Below, one piece after another: positions 1 to 7,771 of a DNA stretch of 64,000 bases. Source of the stretch: Aeromicrobium tamlense (GTDB lineage: Bacteria; Actinomycetota; Actinomycetes; Propionibacteriales; Nocardioidaceae). The notes below the pieces were generated by a model. That model worked only from the letters and a program-made list of their open reading frames with translations, was not told where the DNA came from and made no database searches. The position numbers and the translations under genes are program-made. Each line of letters starts with the position of its first letter. The first letter of the stretch is position 1. The stretch covers positions 186,001-250,000 of the forward strand of contig NZ_JACBZN010000001.1 of NCBI RefSeq assembly GCF_013408555.1. The letters are read 5' to 3'.

Positions 1-1229
1 TCGTCGCGTTCCGCGAGACGTTCGCCGGGCTCTACCCGAGCCTGCACGCGGCTCTCGAGCTGACGCAGTTCGAGGGAGGCACGCTGCTGTTCCGCTGGCC
101 CGGACGCTCCACCGAGCGCCCCCTCGTGCTGATGGCGCACTACGACGTGGTGCCCGCCCCCGCCGAGCAGTGGGAGCGCGACCCGTTCTCGGGTGCCATC
201 GAGGACGGCTTCGTCCACGGTCGCGGCGCCCTCGACGACAAGGGCCCGCTGGTCTGCATCGCCGAGGCGGTCGAGTCGCTGCTGGCCGAGGGGTTCGAGC
301 CCGCCCGCGACGTCTACCTCTCCTTCGGCTCCGACGAGGAGGTCTTCGGGCACGGCGCGGCCGAGGTCGTCGACCACCTCGACTCGATGGGCGTGCGCCC
401 GTGGCTCGTCTCGGACGAGGGCGGCGCGATCGTCGACGACGGCCTGCCGGGCGTCTCGGCCACCACCGCGATGGTCGCCATCGTCGAGAAGGGCACCGTC
501 GACGTCGGCCTGCTGGCGCGCGGCGGGGGAGGGCACGCGTCCACCCCGTCGAAGAACGGCGCCACGGCGCGCCTGGCCCGGGCCATCGTGCGGATCGACC
601 GGCACCCGGCCACGCCGCACCTGTCCGAGCCGGTCCTGCAGATGCTCGAGGCCCTCGCCGGCCTGGTGCCCAAGCCCGTGGCGCCCGTGCTCGCGCACGC
701 CCGCCGCGCGAACCGTCCCGTGGCCGAGCTGCTGGCCCGGCTGGGCAAGGAGACCGGCGCGATGGTCCGCACGACGATGGCGGTGACCCAGCTCAGCGGC
801 AGCCCGGCGCGCAACGTGCTGGCCACCGAGGCGCGCGCCAACGTCAACGTGCGGCTGGCCGTGGGGGACACCCGCGAGCAGCTGCGCGCCCGCCTCGAGA
901 GGCTGTTCCGCGGTCTCGACGTCGAGGTGGAGCGGATGGACGGCGAGGACCCGCCTCCGGTGTCGCGCACCGACAACGACGCCTGGCGCGCGCTGGGGGA
1001 GGCCGTGAAGGCCCTCGGTCCCGACATCGCCGTCGTCCCGTACGTGCAGACCGGCGGCACCGACTCCCGGCACTTCACGCGGATCAGCGACTCGGTCTAC
1101 CGGTTCGCGCCGCTGCACATGACCCGGGCGCAGCGCGACTCGATCCACGCGCCGAACGAGAAGGTCGCGATCGACACGCTCGAGCGGGGCGCGGCCTTCC
1201 ACCGCGCGCTCATCACCGGGATGGACTGA
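1..1229 (+). CDS. M20 family metallopeptidase (5' end outside window)
   Basis: The reading frame is already open at the left edge (in frame from base 3), so the true start lies outside the window; the ATG at 126 is internal. The product is a zinc-dependent exopeptidase of the M20 family, close to carboxypeptidase S/PM20D1-like enzymes that hydrolyse N-acyl amino acids or short peptides. Visible motifs are MAHYDVVP with the first metal-binding His, GRGALDDKG with the bridging Asp, SDEEV with the catalytic and metal-binding Glu pair, a dimerisation-domain insert, and TGGTDSRHF followed by a late His near the C-terminus. No signal peptide can be judged because the N-terminus is missing. The DUF1330 gene follows after 18 bp and may be cotranscribed. 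Confidence 0.85.
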   Translation, partial: VAFRETFAGLYPSLHAALELTQFEGGTLLFRWPGRSTERPLVLMAHYDVVPAPAEQWERDPFSGAIEDGFVHGRGALDDKGPLVCIAEAVESLLAEGFEPARDVYLSFGSDEEVFGHGAAEVVDHLDSMGVRPWLVSDEGGAIVDDGLPGVSATTAMVAIVEKGTVDVGLLARGGGGHASTPSKNGATARLARAIVRIDRHPATPHLSEPVLQMLEALAGLVPKPVAPVLAHARRANRPVAELLARLGKETGAMVRTTMAVTQLSGSPARNVLATEARANVNVRLAVGDTREQLRARLERLFRGLDVEVERMDGEDPPPVSRTDNDAWRALGEAVKALGPDIAVVPYVQTGGTDSRHFTRISDSVYRFAPLHMTRAQRDSIHAPNEKVAIDTLERGAAFHRALITGMD

Positions 1230-1247
1230 AGCCGCTAGGGTCGCGTC

Positions 1248-1613
1248 ATGGCCGTCGATCCCACCGGTGCCGACCTCAAGCGGTTCCTCGCCGAGGACCC
1301 CGGAGGTCCTGTCGTGATGCTCAACCTGCTGCAGTTCCGCGAGGACGGCGTCGCTTCCTACCGCGAGTACACGACCCGCATCGGGCCGTTCCTGGACAGG
1401 GTCGGCGGCGAGGTCGTCTACGCCGGCGACCTCGCGACGGCGCTGGTCGCACCCGAGGGCTGGGCGTGGGACGCGGTGCTGCTCGTGCGCTACCCGTCGC
1501 GCGCCGCGTTCAGCCAGATGGTGGCCGATCCGGAGTACCAGCAGATCACCGGCCTGCGCACCGCGGCGCTCGACGAGGCCGTCCTGCAGGCGGGCCTTCC
1601 CTGGCCGATTTGA
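1248..1613 (+). CDS. DUF1330-type small protein
   Basis: A 121-residue protein with the DUF1330 pattern: VVMLNLLQF near the N-terminus, a Tyr-containing middle (YREYTTRIGPF), GGEVVYAGD, a WDAVLLVRYPS strand and a C-terminal R-alanine-leucine segment. Family members adopt a dimeric ferredoxin-like alpha/beta fold. No enzymatic function is established, so none is assigned. It starts 18 bp after the M20 peptidase gene, and its stop codon overlaps the -35 box proposed for infA. Confidence 0.7.
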   Translation: MAVDPTGADLKRFLAEDPGGPVVMLNLLQFREDGVASYREYTTRIGPFLDRVGGEVVYAGDLATALVAPEGWAWDAVLLVRYPSRAAFSQMVADPEYQQITGLRTAALDEAVLQAGLPWPI

Positions 1614-1639
1614 GTCCGGCACCCCTTTCGACGTAGACT
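1610..1639 (+). promoter_or_regulatory. Probable promoter of the infA operon
   Basis: TTGAGT at 1610-1615 and TAGACT at 1634-1639 are separated by 18 bp, a good match to a housekeeping sigma-70-type promoter. It lies about 110 bp before infA and overlaps the stop codon of the DUF1330 gene. The long leader that follows is common before ribosomal protein operons. Confidence 0.55.
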
Positions 1640-1747
1640 TGTGTGTCGGCCTTGTCGGGCCGTATCCCCATGCCCTCCGGCAGCCCGTGAACGGGCGGGG
1701 AGACGTGCGTGCCAGGTCGAACAGTCGATACGAAGAAGTTGAGGTGT

Positions 1748-1969
1748 ATGGCGAAAAAAGAAGGCGTCATCGAGATGGAGGGTGCGGTCGTCGAGGCCCT
1801 GCCCAACGCGATGTTCCGAGTCGAGCTGGCCAACGGCCACAAGGTCCTCGCGCACATCAGCGGCAAGATGCGCCAGCACTACATCCGGATCCTCCCCGAG
1901 GACCGTGTCGTGGTGGAACTCTCGCCGTACGACCTCAGCCGCGGACGCATCGTCTACCGCTACAAGTGA
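1748..1969 (+). CDS. infA: Translation initiation factor IF-1
   Basis: A 73-residue S1-like OB-fold protein that binds the A site of the 30S subunit during initiation. The sequence [24 protein letters not shown] and [16 protein letters not shown] is typical of actinobacterial IF-1. The start at 1748 gives the standard length and follows GAGG; the frame stays open 13 codons upstream to 1709, but those residues are not part of the family. It heads the infA-rpmJ-rpsM-rpsK-rpsD-rpoA-rplQ cluster. Confidence 0.97.
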   Translation: MAKKEGVIEMEGAVVEALPNAMFRVELANGHKVLAHISGKMRQHYIRILPEDRVVVELSPYDLSRGRIVYRYK

Positions 1970-2018
1970 CAACTACACATCCCCCACGTTCAGTTCGTAC
2001 CGAAGAGAGAGCTTCTCG

Positions 2019-2132
2019 ATGAAGGTCAACCCGAGCGTGAAGAAGATCTGTGACAAGTGCAAGGTGATCCGTCGCCACGGCCGCGTCATGGTGATCTGCG
2101 AGAACCCGCGCCACAAGCAGCGCCAGGGCTGA
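2019..2132 (+). CDS. rpmJ: 50S ribosomal protein L36
   Basis: A 37-residue zinc-ribbon ribosomal protein. The four metal ligands are visible: CDKC, then a Cys and a His in the segment ICENPRH. So this is the zinc-binding (C+) form of L36; many actinobacteria also encode a zinc-free paralogue elsewhere. It lies 49 bp after infA and shares its operon. Confidence 0.97.
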   Translation: MKVNPSVKKICDKCKVIRRHGRVMVICENPRHKQRQG

Positions 2133-2178
2133 GCAGCAACCTTCTTCAACGCAGCACCCTGAACATCTGACGGCTCAT

Positions 2179-2254
2179 CCGGGCCCCGCCACCAGGCGGA
2201 GTCCCCGGGTGTCACCTCCGGCGCAGAGGCCGGAGCTCGATCGAGGCGATCGAG
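2179..2254 (+). promoter_or_regulatory. Hairpin-rich leader between rpmJ and rpsM
   Basis: The 171 bp between rpmJ and rpsM holds no gene but several hairpins. Around 2179-2208, CCGCC and GGCGG flank ACCA inside a CCGGG/CCCGG outer pair. At 2216-2235, CTCCGGC pairs with GCCGGAG around six bases. At 2236-2254, CTCGATCG pairs perfectly with CGATCGAG around AGG. The last two stems abut. In other bacteria the rpsM leader is the site of S4 autoregulation; that this leader acts in the same way is only an inference. Confidence 0.45.
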
Positions 2255-2303
2255 GTGCCCCAGGTGACGACACCTCTGCTTAACCGAAAGGAACTGCCAG
2301 CAC

Positions 2304-2672
2304 ATGGCACGCCTCGTCGGAGTGGATCTGCCGCGCGAAAAGCGCGTGGTGATCGGACTCACGTACATCTTCGGGATCGGCCGCACGCGTGCGGTCGAGG
2401 CCCTCGCCGCCACCGGCATCGACCCCAACACCCGCGTTCACGAGCTGAACGACGACCAGCTCGTCGCGCTCCGTGACCACATCGAGGCGAACTACCAGGT
2501 CGAGGGTGACCTGCGCCGCGAGGTCACCGCGGACATCCGCCGCAAGATGGAGATCGGCTCCTACCAGGGCCGCCGTCACCGTGCGCACCTGCCCGTTCGC
2601 GGCCAGCGCACCAAGACCAACGCGCGCACCCGCAAGGGCCCCAAGCGCACCGTCGCCGGAAAGAAGAAGTGA
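2304..2672 (+). CDS. rpsM: 30S ribosomal protein S13
   Basis: A 122-residue S13 protein that sits in the small-subunit head and contacts the P-site tRNA and L5. It shows the family N-terminus [21 protein letters not shown], a helix-two-turn-helix domain, and the basic C-terminal tail ([15 protein letters not shown]) that reaches the decoding region. The start follows AAAGGAA. It is preceded by a structured leader and followed by rpsK after 8 bp. Confidence 0.97.
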   Translation: MARLVGVDLPREKRVVIGLTYIFGIGRTRAVEALAATGIDPNTRVHELNDDQLVALRDHIEANYQVEGDLRREVTADIRRKMEIGSYQGRRHRAHLPVRGQRTKTNARTRKGPKRTVAGKKK

Positions 2673-2680
2673 GGTAGCCG

Positions 2681-3079
2681 ATGCCCCCCAAGAACTCCGG
2701 TGCCAAGAAGGTGCGCCGCAAGGAGAAGAAGAACGTCGTTCAGGGCGAGGCCCACATCAAGAGCACGTTCAACAACACGCACGTGACGATCACCGACCCC
2801 AGCGGTGCGGTGATCGCGTGGGCCTCCGGCGGAACCGTCGGCTTCAAGGGCTCGCGCAAGTCGACTCCGTACGCCGCCGGCATGGCTGCCGAGGCCGCCG
2901 GACGTCAGGCGATGGACCACGGCATGAAGAAGGTCGACGTCTTCGTCAAGGGCCCCGGCTCGGGACGCGAGACGGCGATCCGGTCGCTCAGCGGCGTCGG
3001 CCTCGAGGTCGGCACCATCTCTGACGTGACCCCCAGCCCGCACAACGGCTGCCGTCCGCCCAAGCACCGTCGTCTCTGA
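2681..3079 (+). CDS. rpsK: 30S ribosomal protein S11
   Basis: A 132-residue S11 platform protein that contacts the mRNA exit region with S7 and S18. Family motifs include [37 protein letters not shown] and the C-terminal [12 protein letters not shown]. The N-terminus is lysine-rich, as usual in actinobacteria. It lies 8 bp after rpsM and shares the operon. Confidence 0.97.
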   Translation: MPPKNSGAKKVRRKEKKNVVQGEAHIKSTFNNTHVTITDPSGAVIAWASGGTVGFKGSRKSTPYAAGMAAEAAGRQAMDHGMKKVDVFVKGPGSGRETAIRSLSGVGLEVGTISDVTPSPHNGCRPPKHRRL

Positions 3080-3114
3080 CGCGTCGTCGACTTTTCTTCA
3101 AGGAGTAATCAACC

Positions 3115-3723
3115 ATGGCCCGTTACACCGGACCTCTCACCAAGAAGTCGCGCCGCTACGGCGTCGACCTCGTCGGTGGGGACAAGGCCTTCGAGCGCCG
3201 TCCGTACGCGCCCGGCCAGCACGGCCGCACCCGCGTCAAGGAGTCGGAGTACCGCACCCAGCTGCAGGAGAAGCAGAAGGCGCGCTACACCTACGGCGTC
3301 CTCGAGAAGCAGTTCCGCAAGTACTACGAGCTGGCCTCGCGCCGTCCCGGCAAGACCGGTGACAACCTGCTCAGCCTGCTCGAGAGCCGTCTCGACAACG
3401 TCGTCTACCGTGCCGGCCTGGCCCGCACGCGTCGTCACGCCCGCCAGCTGGTGACCCACGGTCACTTCCTGGTCAACGGCGTCAAGACGAACATCCCGTC
3501 CTTCCAGGTCAGCAAGCACGACATCATCGATGTCAAGGCCAAGAGCCTGGAGACGACGCCGTTCATCGTGGCGCGCGAGACGCACGACTCCGACACCGTG
3601 CCCGGCTGGCTCGACGTGTCGCCCGAGCGTGGCCGCATCCTGGTTCACCAGAACCCGGTCCGCGAGCAGATCACCGTTCCGATCCAGGAGCAGCTGATCG
3701 TCGAGTTCTACTCGAAGATCTGA
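3115..3723 (+). CDS. rpsD: 30S ribosomal protein S4
   Basis: A 202-residue S4 protein, a primary 16S rRNA-binding and assembly protein and in several bacteria an operon repressor. The N-terminal zinc-finger cysteines are absent (MARYTGPLTKKSRRYG, no CxxC), so this is the zinc-independent C- type. The S4 RNA-binding domain is visible at roughly residues 92-155 (ESRLDNVVYRAGLARTRRHARQ). It starts after AAGGAG and stays in the order rpsK-rpsD-rpoA. Confidence 0.97.
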   Translation: MARYTGPLTKKSRRYGVDLVGGDKAFERRPYAPGQHGRTRVKESEYRTQLQEKQKARYTYGVLEKQFRKYYELASRRPGKTGDNLLSLLESRLDNVVYRAGLARTRRHARQLVTHGHFLVNGVKTNIPSFQVSKHDIIDVKAKSLETTPFIVARETHDSDTVPGWLDVSPERGRILVHQNPVREQITVPIQEQLIVEFYSKI

Positions 3724-3787
3724 TCCTCCACCTCTGTCCACCAACCCGGCCCTCATATAGCGGTGGGTCCGGAAAGGAAGAAACACC

Positions 3788-4798
3788 ATGCTGATCGCCC
3801 AGCGCCCCGTCCTGTCCGAAGAGGTCGTCGACGAGTTCCGTTCGCGGTTCGTCATCGAGCCCCTCGAGCCCGGCTTCGGCTACACCCTCGGCAACTCGCT
3901 GCGTCGCACGCTGCTGTCGTCGATCCCGGGTGCGGCCGTCACCTCGATCAAGATCGACGGTGTCCTCCACGAGTTCTCGACCATCGAGGGCGTCACCGAG
4001 GACGTCACCGAGATCATCCTCAACCTGAAGAACCTCGTGGTCTCCTCGACCATCGACGAGCCCGTCGTGATGTACCTGCGCGCCGATGAGGCCGGTGACG
4101 TCACCGCCGCCGCCATCACGCCGCCGGCCGGTGTGGAGGTCCACAACCCGGACCTGCACGTCGCCACCCTGAACGACAAGGGCCGCCTCGAGATCGAGCT
4201 GGTCGTCGAGCGTGGCCGCGGCTACGTCTCGGCCGTCCAGAACAAGACCGGCGACGAGGAGATCGGCCGCATGCCGGTCGACTCGATCTACAGCCCGGTC
4301 CTGAAGGTCACCTACAAGGTCGAGGCCACCCGAGTCGAGCAGCGCACCGACTTCGACAAGCTGATCATCGACGTCGAGACCAAGGCCTCGATCCTGCCGC
4401 GCGACGCGATCGCGTCGGCAGGGTCCACCCTGGTCGAGCTGTTCGGTCTGGCCCGTGAGCTCAACGTCGAGGCCGAGGGCATCGACATCGGCCCGTCGCC
4501 GGTCGACGAGCAGCTGGCCGCCGACCTGGCGCTGGCGATCGAGGACCTGGACTTCACGGTTCGCTCGTACAACTGCCTCAAGCGCGAGGGCATCCACACC
4601 GTGGGTGAGCTCATCACGCGCAGCGAGCAGGACCTGCTGGACATCCGCAACTTCGGTTCGAAGTCGATCGACGAGGTCAAGGCCAAGCTCGCCGAGCTCG
4701 GTCTGTCGCTCAAGGACAGCCCGTCGGGCTTCGATCCCTCCGCCGTCATCGACAACTTCGACGAGGACGCCGGTTTCGCCGAGGACGAGCAGTACTGA
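3788..4798 (+). CDS. rpoA: DNA-directed RNA polymerase subunit alpha
   Basis: A 336-residue alpha subunit. The N-terminal domain (about 1-230) with [20 protein letters not shown] dimerises and scaffolds beta and beta'. The C-terminal domain (about 250-320), with [16 protein letters not shown] and [15 protein letters not shown], contacts UP elements and activators. The C-terminus ends in a short acidic tail. The start follows GGAAAGGAAG. It lies between rpsD and rplQ, as in other bacteria. Confidence 0.98.
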   Translation: MLIAQRPVLSEEVVDEFRSRFVIEPLEPGFGYTLGNSLRRTLLSSIPGAAVTSIKIDGVLHEFSTIEGVTEDVTEIILNLKNLVVSSTIDEPVVMYLRADEAGDVTAAAITPPAGVEVHNPDLHVATLNDKGRLEIELVVERGRGYVSAVQNKTGDEEIGRMPVDSIYSPVLKVTYKVEATRVEQRTDFDKLIIDVETKASILPRDAIASAGSTLVELFGLARELNVEAEGIDIGPSPVDEQLAADLALAIEDLDFTVRSYNCLKREGIHTVGELITRSEQDLLDIRNFGSKSIDEVKAKLAELGLSLKDSPSGFDPSAVIDNFDEDAGFAEDEQY

Positions 4799-4832
4799 GC
4801 TGCTCTGACACCACTGATTCAGGAGTAACGAC

Positions 4833-5375
4833 ATGCCCACCCCCACCAAGGGTCCTCGCCTCGGCGGCAGCCCCTCGCACCAGCGGCTGATCCTGGCCAA
4901 CCTGGCCCAGAGCCTGTTCGAGCACGGCCGCATCACGACGACCGAGGCCAAGGCCAAGCGTCTGCGTCCGTACGCCGAGCACCTCATCACGAAGGCCAAG
5001 ACCGACACGGTGGCCAACCGCCGCCAGGTCGTCAAGGTCATCCGTGACAAGGGCGTCCTGCACACGCTCTTCACCGAGATCGGCCCGGCCATGGCCACCC
5101 GCCCGGGCGGCTACACGCGCATCACGAAGATCGGTCCGCGCAAGGGCGACAACGCCCCCATGGCCGTCATCGAGATCGTGGAGACCAAGGAGTTCGACGC
5201 CAGCGCGCCGAAGGCCCCGCGTGCCGAGGCCGCCCCGGCGGTCGAGGAGGCCCCGGTCGAGGAGACCGCGACCGACGAGGCCACCGAGGCTCCGGCCGAG
5301 GAGGCCACCGAGGCTCCCGCTGACGAGGCCGTCGCCGAGGAGGCCCCCGAGGCCTCCGAGGACGAGACCAAGTAA
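4833..5375 (+). CDS. rplQ: 50S ribosomal protein L17 with acidic C-terminal extension
   Basis: L17 lies near the peptide exit tunnel of the large subunit. Residues 1-120 match the family ([59 protein letters not shown]). The protein is 180 residues, about 50 more than the core, because of an Ala/Glu/Pro-rich acidic tail built from repeats such as [20 protein letters not shown]. Such tails are usual for actinobacterial L17 and are probably disordered. It is the last gene of the operon, followed at once by a terminator. Confidence 0.97.
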   Translation: MPTPTKGPRLGGSPSHQRLILANLAQSLFEHGRITTTEAKAKRLRPYAEHLITKAKTDTVANRRQVVKVIRDKGVLHTLFTEIGPAMATRPGGYTRITKIGPRKGDNAPMAVIEIVETKEFDASAPKAPRAEAAPAVEEAPVEETATDEATEAPAEEATEAPADEAVAEEAPEASEDETK

Positions 5376-5384
5376 CACCTCCGC

Positions 5385-5420
5385 ACGAAGCGCCCACCCC
5401 GCACGGGGTGGGCGCTTCGT
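5385..5420 (+). terminator. Terminator after rplQ
   Basis: A perfect 16-bp stem (ACGAAGCGCCCACCCC at 5385-5400 and its complement at 5405-5420) closes on the tetraloop GCAC ten bases after the rplQ stop. There is no clear T-run, as is common for high-GC actinobacterial terminators. It should end the ribosomal operon transcript. Confidence 0.85.
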
Positions 5421-5440
5421 CGTTCCCGGGAGCCTGCGGG

Positions 5441-5553
5441 GGCGGTGAGCTGTCAACCGAACCTGCTGGGGCCCGGTGAGGCATCAACCGCATCGAGGGT
5501 CCATGCGGTTGACAGCTCACCGCCTCCGCGCGGGAAGGGTTGACCACTCACCG
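5441..5553. repeat. Cluster of four 17-bp imperfect palindromes
   Basis: Four copies of CGGTGAG-NNN-TCAACCG lie within 113 bp: forward at 5443-5459 and 5474-5490, reverse at 5506-5522 and 5537-5553 (the last with one mismatch). Copies one and three extend to a perfect 19-bp inverted repeat (5441-5459 with 5506-5524). The spacing of 31-32 bp is nearly constant, about three helical turns. The unit is itself nearly palindromic. It could be a REP-like intergenic repeat or a protein-binding array. No gene is seen between the rplQ terminator and the protease start. Confidence 0.75.
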
Positions 5554-5656
5554 CTCTGCCAGCTTGCCGATGCCGGGGAGGCGGGGGTTTCGGGATATGC
5601 TCGCGCGTGGCCCCTCGCGCATGAGGTGGCTCATTGCTTTCGGGGAAGGTCCATCC

Positions 5657-7672
5657 ATGACGCTGCGTCTGCGCCGTCCACTCACTCTCGTCGTCCCGGT
5701 CGTGACGTCGCTCGCCCTCGCCGGCGGCGCGATGACCGCGGTCGCCCAGACCGAGCCCGCGGCCGAGGCGCCGCTCAACACCACCGACGCGCCCCAGCCG
5801 GCGCGCGGCATCATCGTGAAGCTCGCCGACGACGCGGACACCGAGGTCGGTGACCTCACCGACGAGGTCGCCGCCGAGCTGCCCGACGGCGTCGGGGTCG
5901 CGAACTCGACCGAGGGCGCGAGCGACCTCGGCGTGCTCGACCTGTCGACGCAGGTGGACGCCACCGACCTCGACGACGCGATCGAGCAGCTGGAGGACAA
6001 CCCGGCCGTCGAGTGGGCCGTGCCCAACGGCGTGCGCCTGCCGTCGGCCACCGCCAACGATCCGCAGTACACGAACGGTCGCCTGTGGAACCTGACCGGC
6101 ACGTGGGGCGTCCACGCGAACCGCGCCTGGGACATCACGACCGGCTCGCCGAGCGTGCGCGTCGGCGTGCTGGACACCGGCGCGCTGATGGGTCACCCCG
6201 ACCTCTCCGGCCAGTTCGTCGCCGGTCGCGACTTCGTCGACGACGAGTACGACTGCATGAACGCCTCGTGCTCGCGGTACGCGTACCGCCGCACGTACAT
6301 CAGCGCCAACGACCGCAGCAGCTGGGACGCCGACCCGTCCGATCCCGGCGACGGCCGCACCAGCAGCGCGCTGTGCGAGTACATGGGCCCGGACAACAGC
6401 ACGTGGCACGGCACGCACGTGGCCGGCACGATCGCCGCGAAGCGCAACAACGGCATCGGCGTCGTCGGCATCGCCCCGACCGTGAAGATCCAGCCCGTCC
6501 GCGTCCTGGGCCGCTGCGGCGGCACCGACTGGGACATCGCCATGGGCATCCTGTGGGCCTCGGGCGCCAACGTGACCGCGTACGACGGTCGCCGCCACGG
6601 CACCGTGCCGGTCAACCGCACCCCGTCGAAGGTCATCAACCTCTCGCTCGGCGGATACGTCCCCAACACCACGCAGGTGCGTCAGCTCTGCCAGTTCTAC
6701 GGTCAGATCGCCTCGATCGCCCGCAAGCGTGGCTCGACGATCGTGGCCGCGGCCGGCAACAACGGCTCCAACCACGCCTACAACGTCCCGTCGGTCTGCC
6801 CCGGCTTCATCGCGGTCGCCGCCACGGACACCAACGGCAACCGCGCCTCGTTCTCGAACTACGGCCGCGGCATCGACGTCGCGGCTCCCGGCGTGAACAT
6901 CATGTCCACGTACAACAACGGACCGCAGGCGCCGGGCAGCCACACGTATGCCGCGAACCAGGGCACCAGCATGGCCACGCCCGCCGTGGCCGCCACGGCC
7001 GCGCTGGCGTACTCGGTGGGCATCACGAACCCCGACGTCGTGGAGCGGGTCCTCAAGGCCACGGCTCGTCGTTCCGCCAACTGCACGGCCGCGCAGTGCG
7101 GCTCCGGTGTGGTCAGCGCCTACAACGTGCTGATGGCCAAGGCCCCCACGAGCGCCCCGCGCATCAGCGGCGCCGCCCGTGTTGGTCGCACCCTCCGCGC
7201 GACCACCGGATCGTGGCGCAACGGCGCGACCGTGCGCCTGACCTGGTACCGCGGCTCGAAGGTCGTCCGCTACGGCACGACCTACCGCGTGACGAAGGCC
7301 GACCTCGGCAAGCGCGTCACCGTGCGGGCCACCGCCACCAACGGCTCGCGCGCGATCTTCCACCAGCGCTCGGTCGTGGTGAAGTCGAAGCCGAAGATGG
7401 CGTTCTCGATGCCGTCGAAGTTCAGCAAGTCCAAGAAGGTCAAGCTGCGGGTCAAGATCAAGGCCCCCTACGTGCGCGCCACCGGCACGATCCGGGTCTA
7501 CGACGGCAACAAGCGCATCGCCGTCAAGAAGATCTACTCCAAGAACAAGGGCAAGGTCACGATCACGCTGCCCAAGATCAAGAAGAAGGGCAAGCACCGC
7601 ATCCGGGTGATCTACTCCGGCAGCACGAAGGTGAGCGCGACGAAGAAGAGCAAGGTCGTGCGCGTCCGCTGA
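5657..7672 (+). CDS. Secreted subtilisin-like serine protease (S8), first of two
   Basis: A 671-residue extracellular protease. The start at 5657 follows GGAAGG and begins a clear signal peptide (MTLRLRRPLTLVV then a hydrophobic stretch ending near AVAQ). A propeptide of about 100 residues follows. The S8 domain has catalytic Asp173 (GVLDTGA), His251 (TWHGTHVAG) and Ser438 (GTSMATP), and the oxyanion Asn in AAAGNNGS. An insert between Asp and His carries two cysteines and a DADPSDPGDG segment that may bind calcium. After about residue 500 come beta-sandwich-like repeats (WYRGSKVVRYG, TGTIRVYDGNKRIA) and a Lys/Arg-rich end, perhaps for cell-wall binding. Its neighbour at 7772 is a tandem paralogue. 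Confidence 0.9.
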   Translation: MTLRLRRPLTLVVPVVTSLALAGGAMTAVAQTEPAAEAPLNTTDAPQPARGIIVKLADDADTEVGDLTDEVAAELPDGVGVANSTEGASDLGVLDLSTQVDATDLDDAIEQLEDNPAVEWAVPNGVRLPSATANDPQYTNGRLWNLTGTWGVHANRAWDITTGSPSVRVGVLDTGALMGHPDLSGQFVAGRDFVDDEYDCMNASCSRYAYRRTYISANDRSSWDADPSDPGDGRTSSALCEYMGPDNSTWHGTHVAGTIAAKRNNGIGVVGIAPTVKIQPVRVLGRCGGTDWDIAMGILWASGANVTAYDGRRHGTVPVNRTPSKVINLSLGGYVPNTTQVRQLCQFYGQIASIARKRGSTIVAAAGNNGSNHAYNVPSVCPGFIAVAATDTNGNRASFSNYGRGIDVAAPGVNIMSTYNNGPQAPGSHTYAANQGTSMATPAVAATAALAYSVGITNPDVVERVLKATARRSANCTAAQCGSGVVSAYNVLMAKAPTSAPRISGAARVGRTLRATTGSWRNGATVRLTWYRGSKVVRYGTTYRVTKADLGKRVTVRATATNGSRAIFHQRSVVVKSKPKMAFSMPSKFSKSKKVKLRVKIKAPYVRATGTIRVYDGNKRIAVKKIYSKNKGKVTITLPKIKKKGKHRIRVIYSGSTKVSATKKSKVVRVR

Positions 7673-7771
7673 TCCTCGTGTGATGCGAGGGGATGGTGTG
7701 ACGCATGGGCCCTGCCCTATCCTGCTGAGGTCGTTCCCGTCGGGGGGAACCACCTCGAGACAGGACACCCT

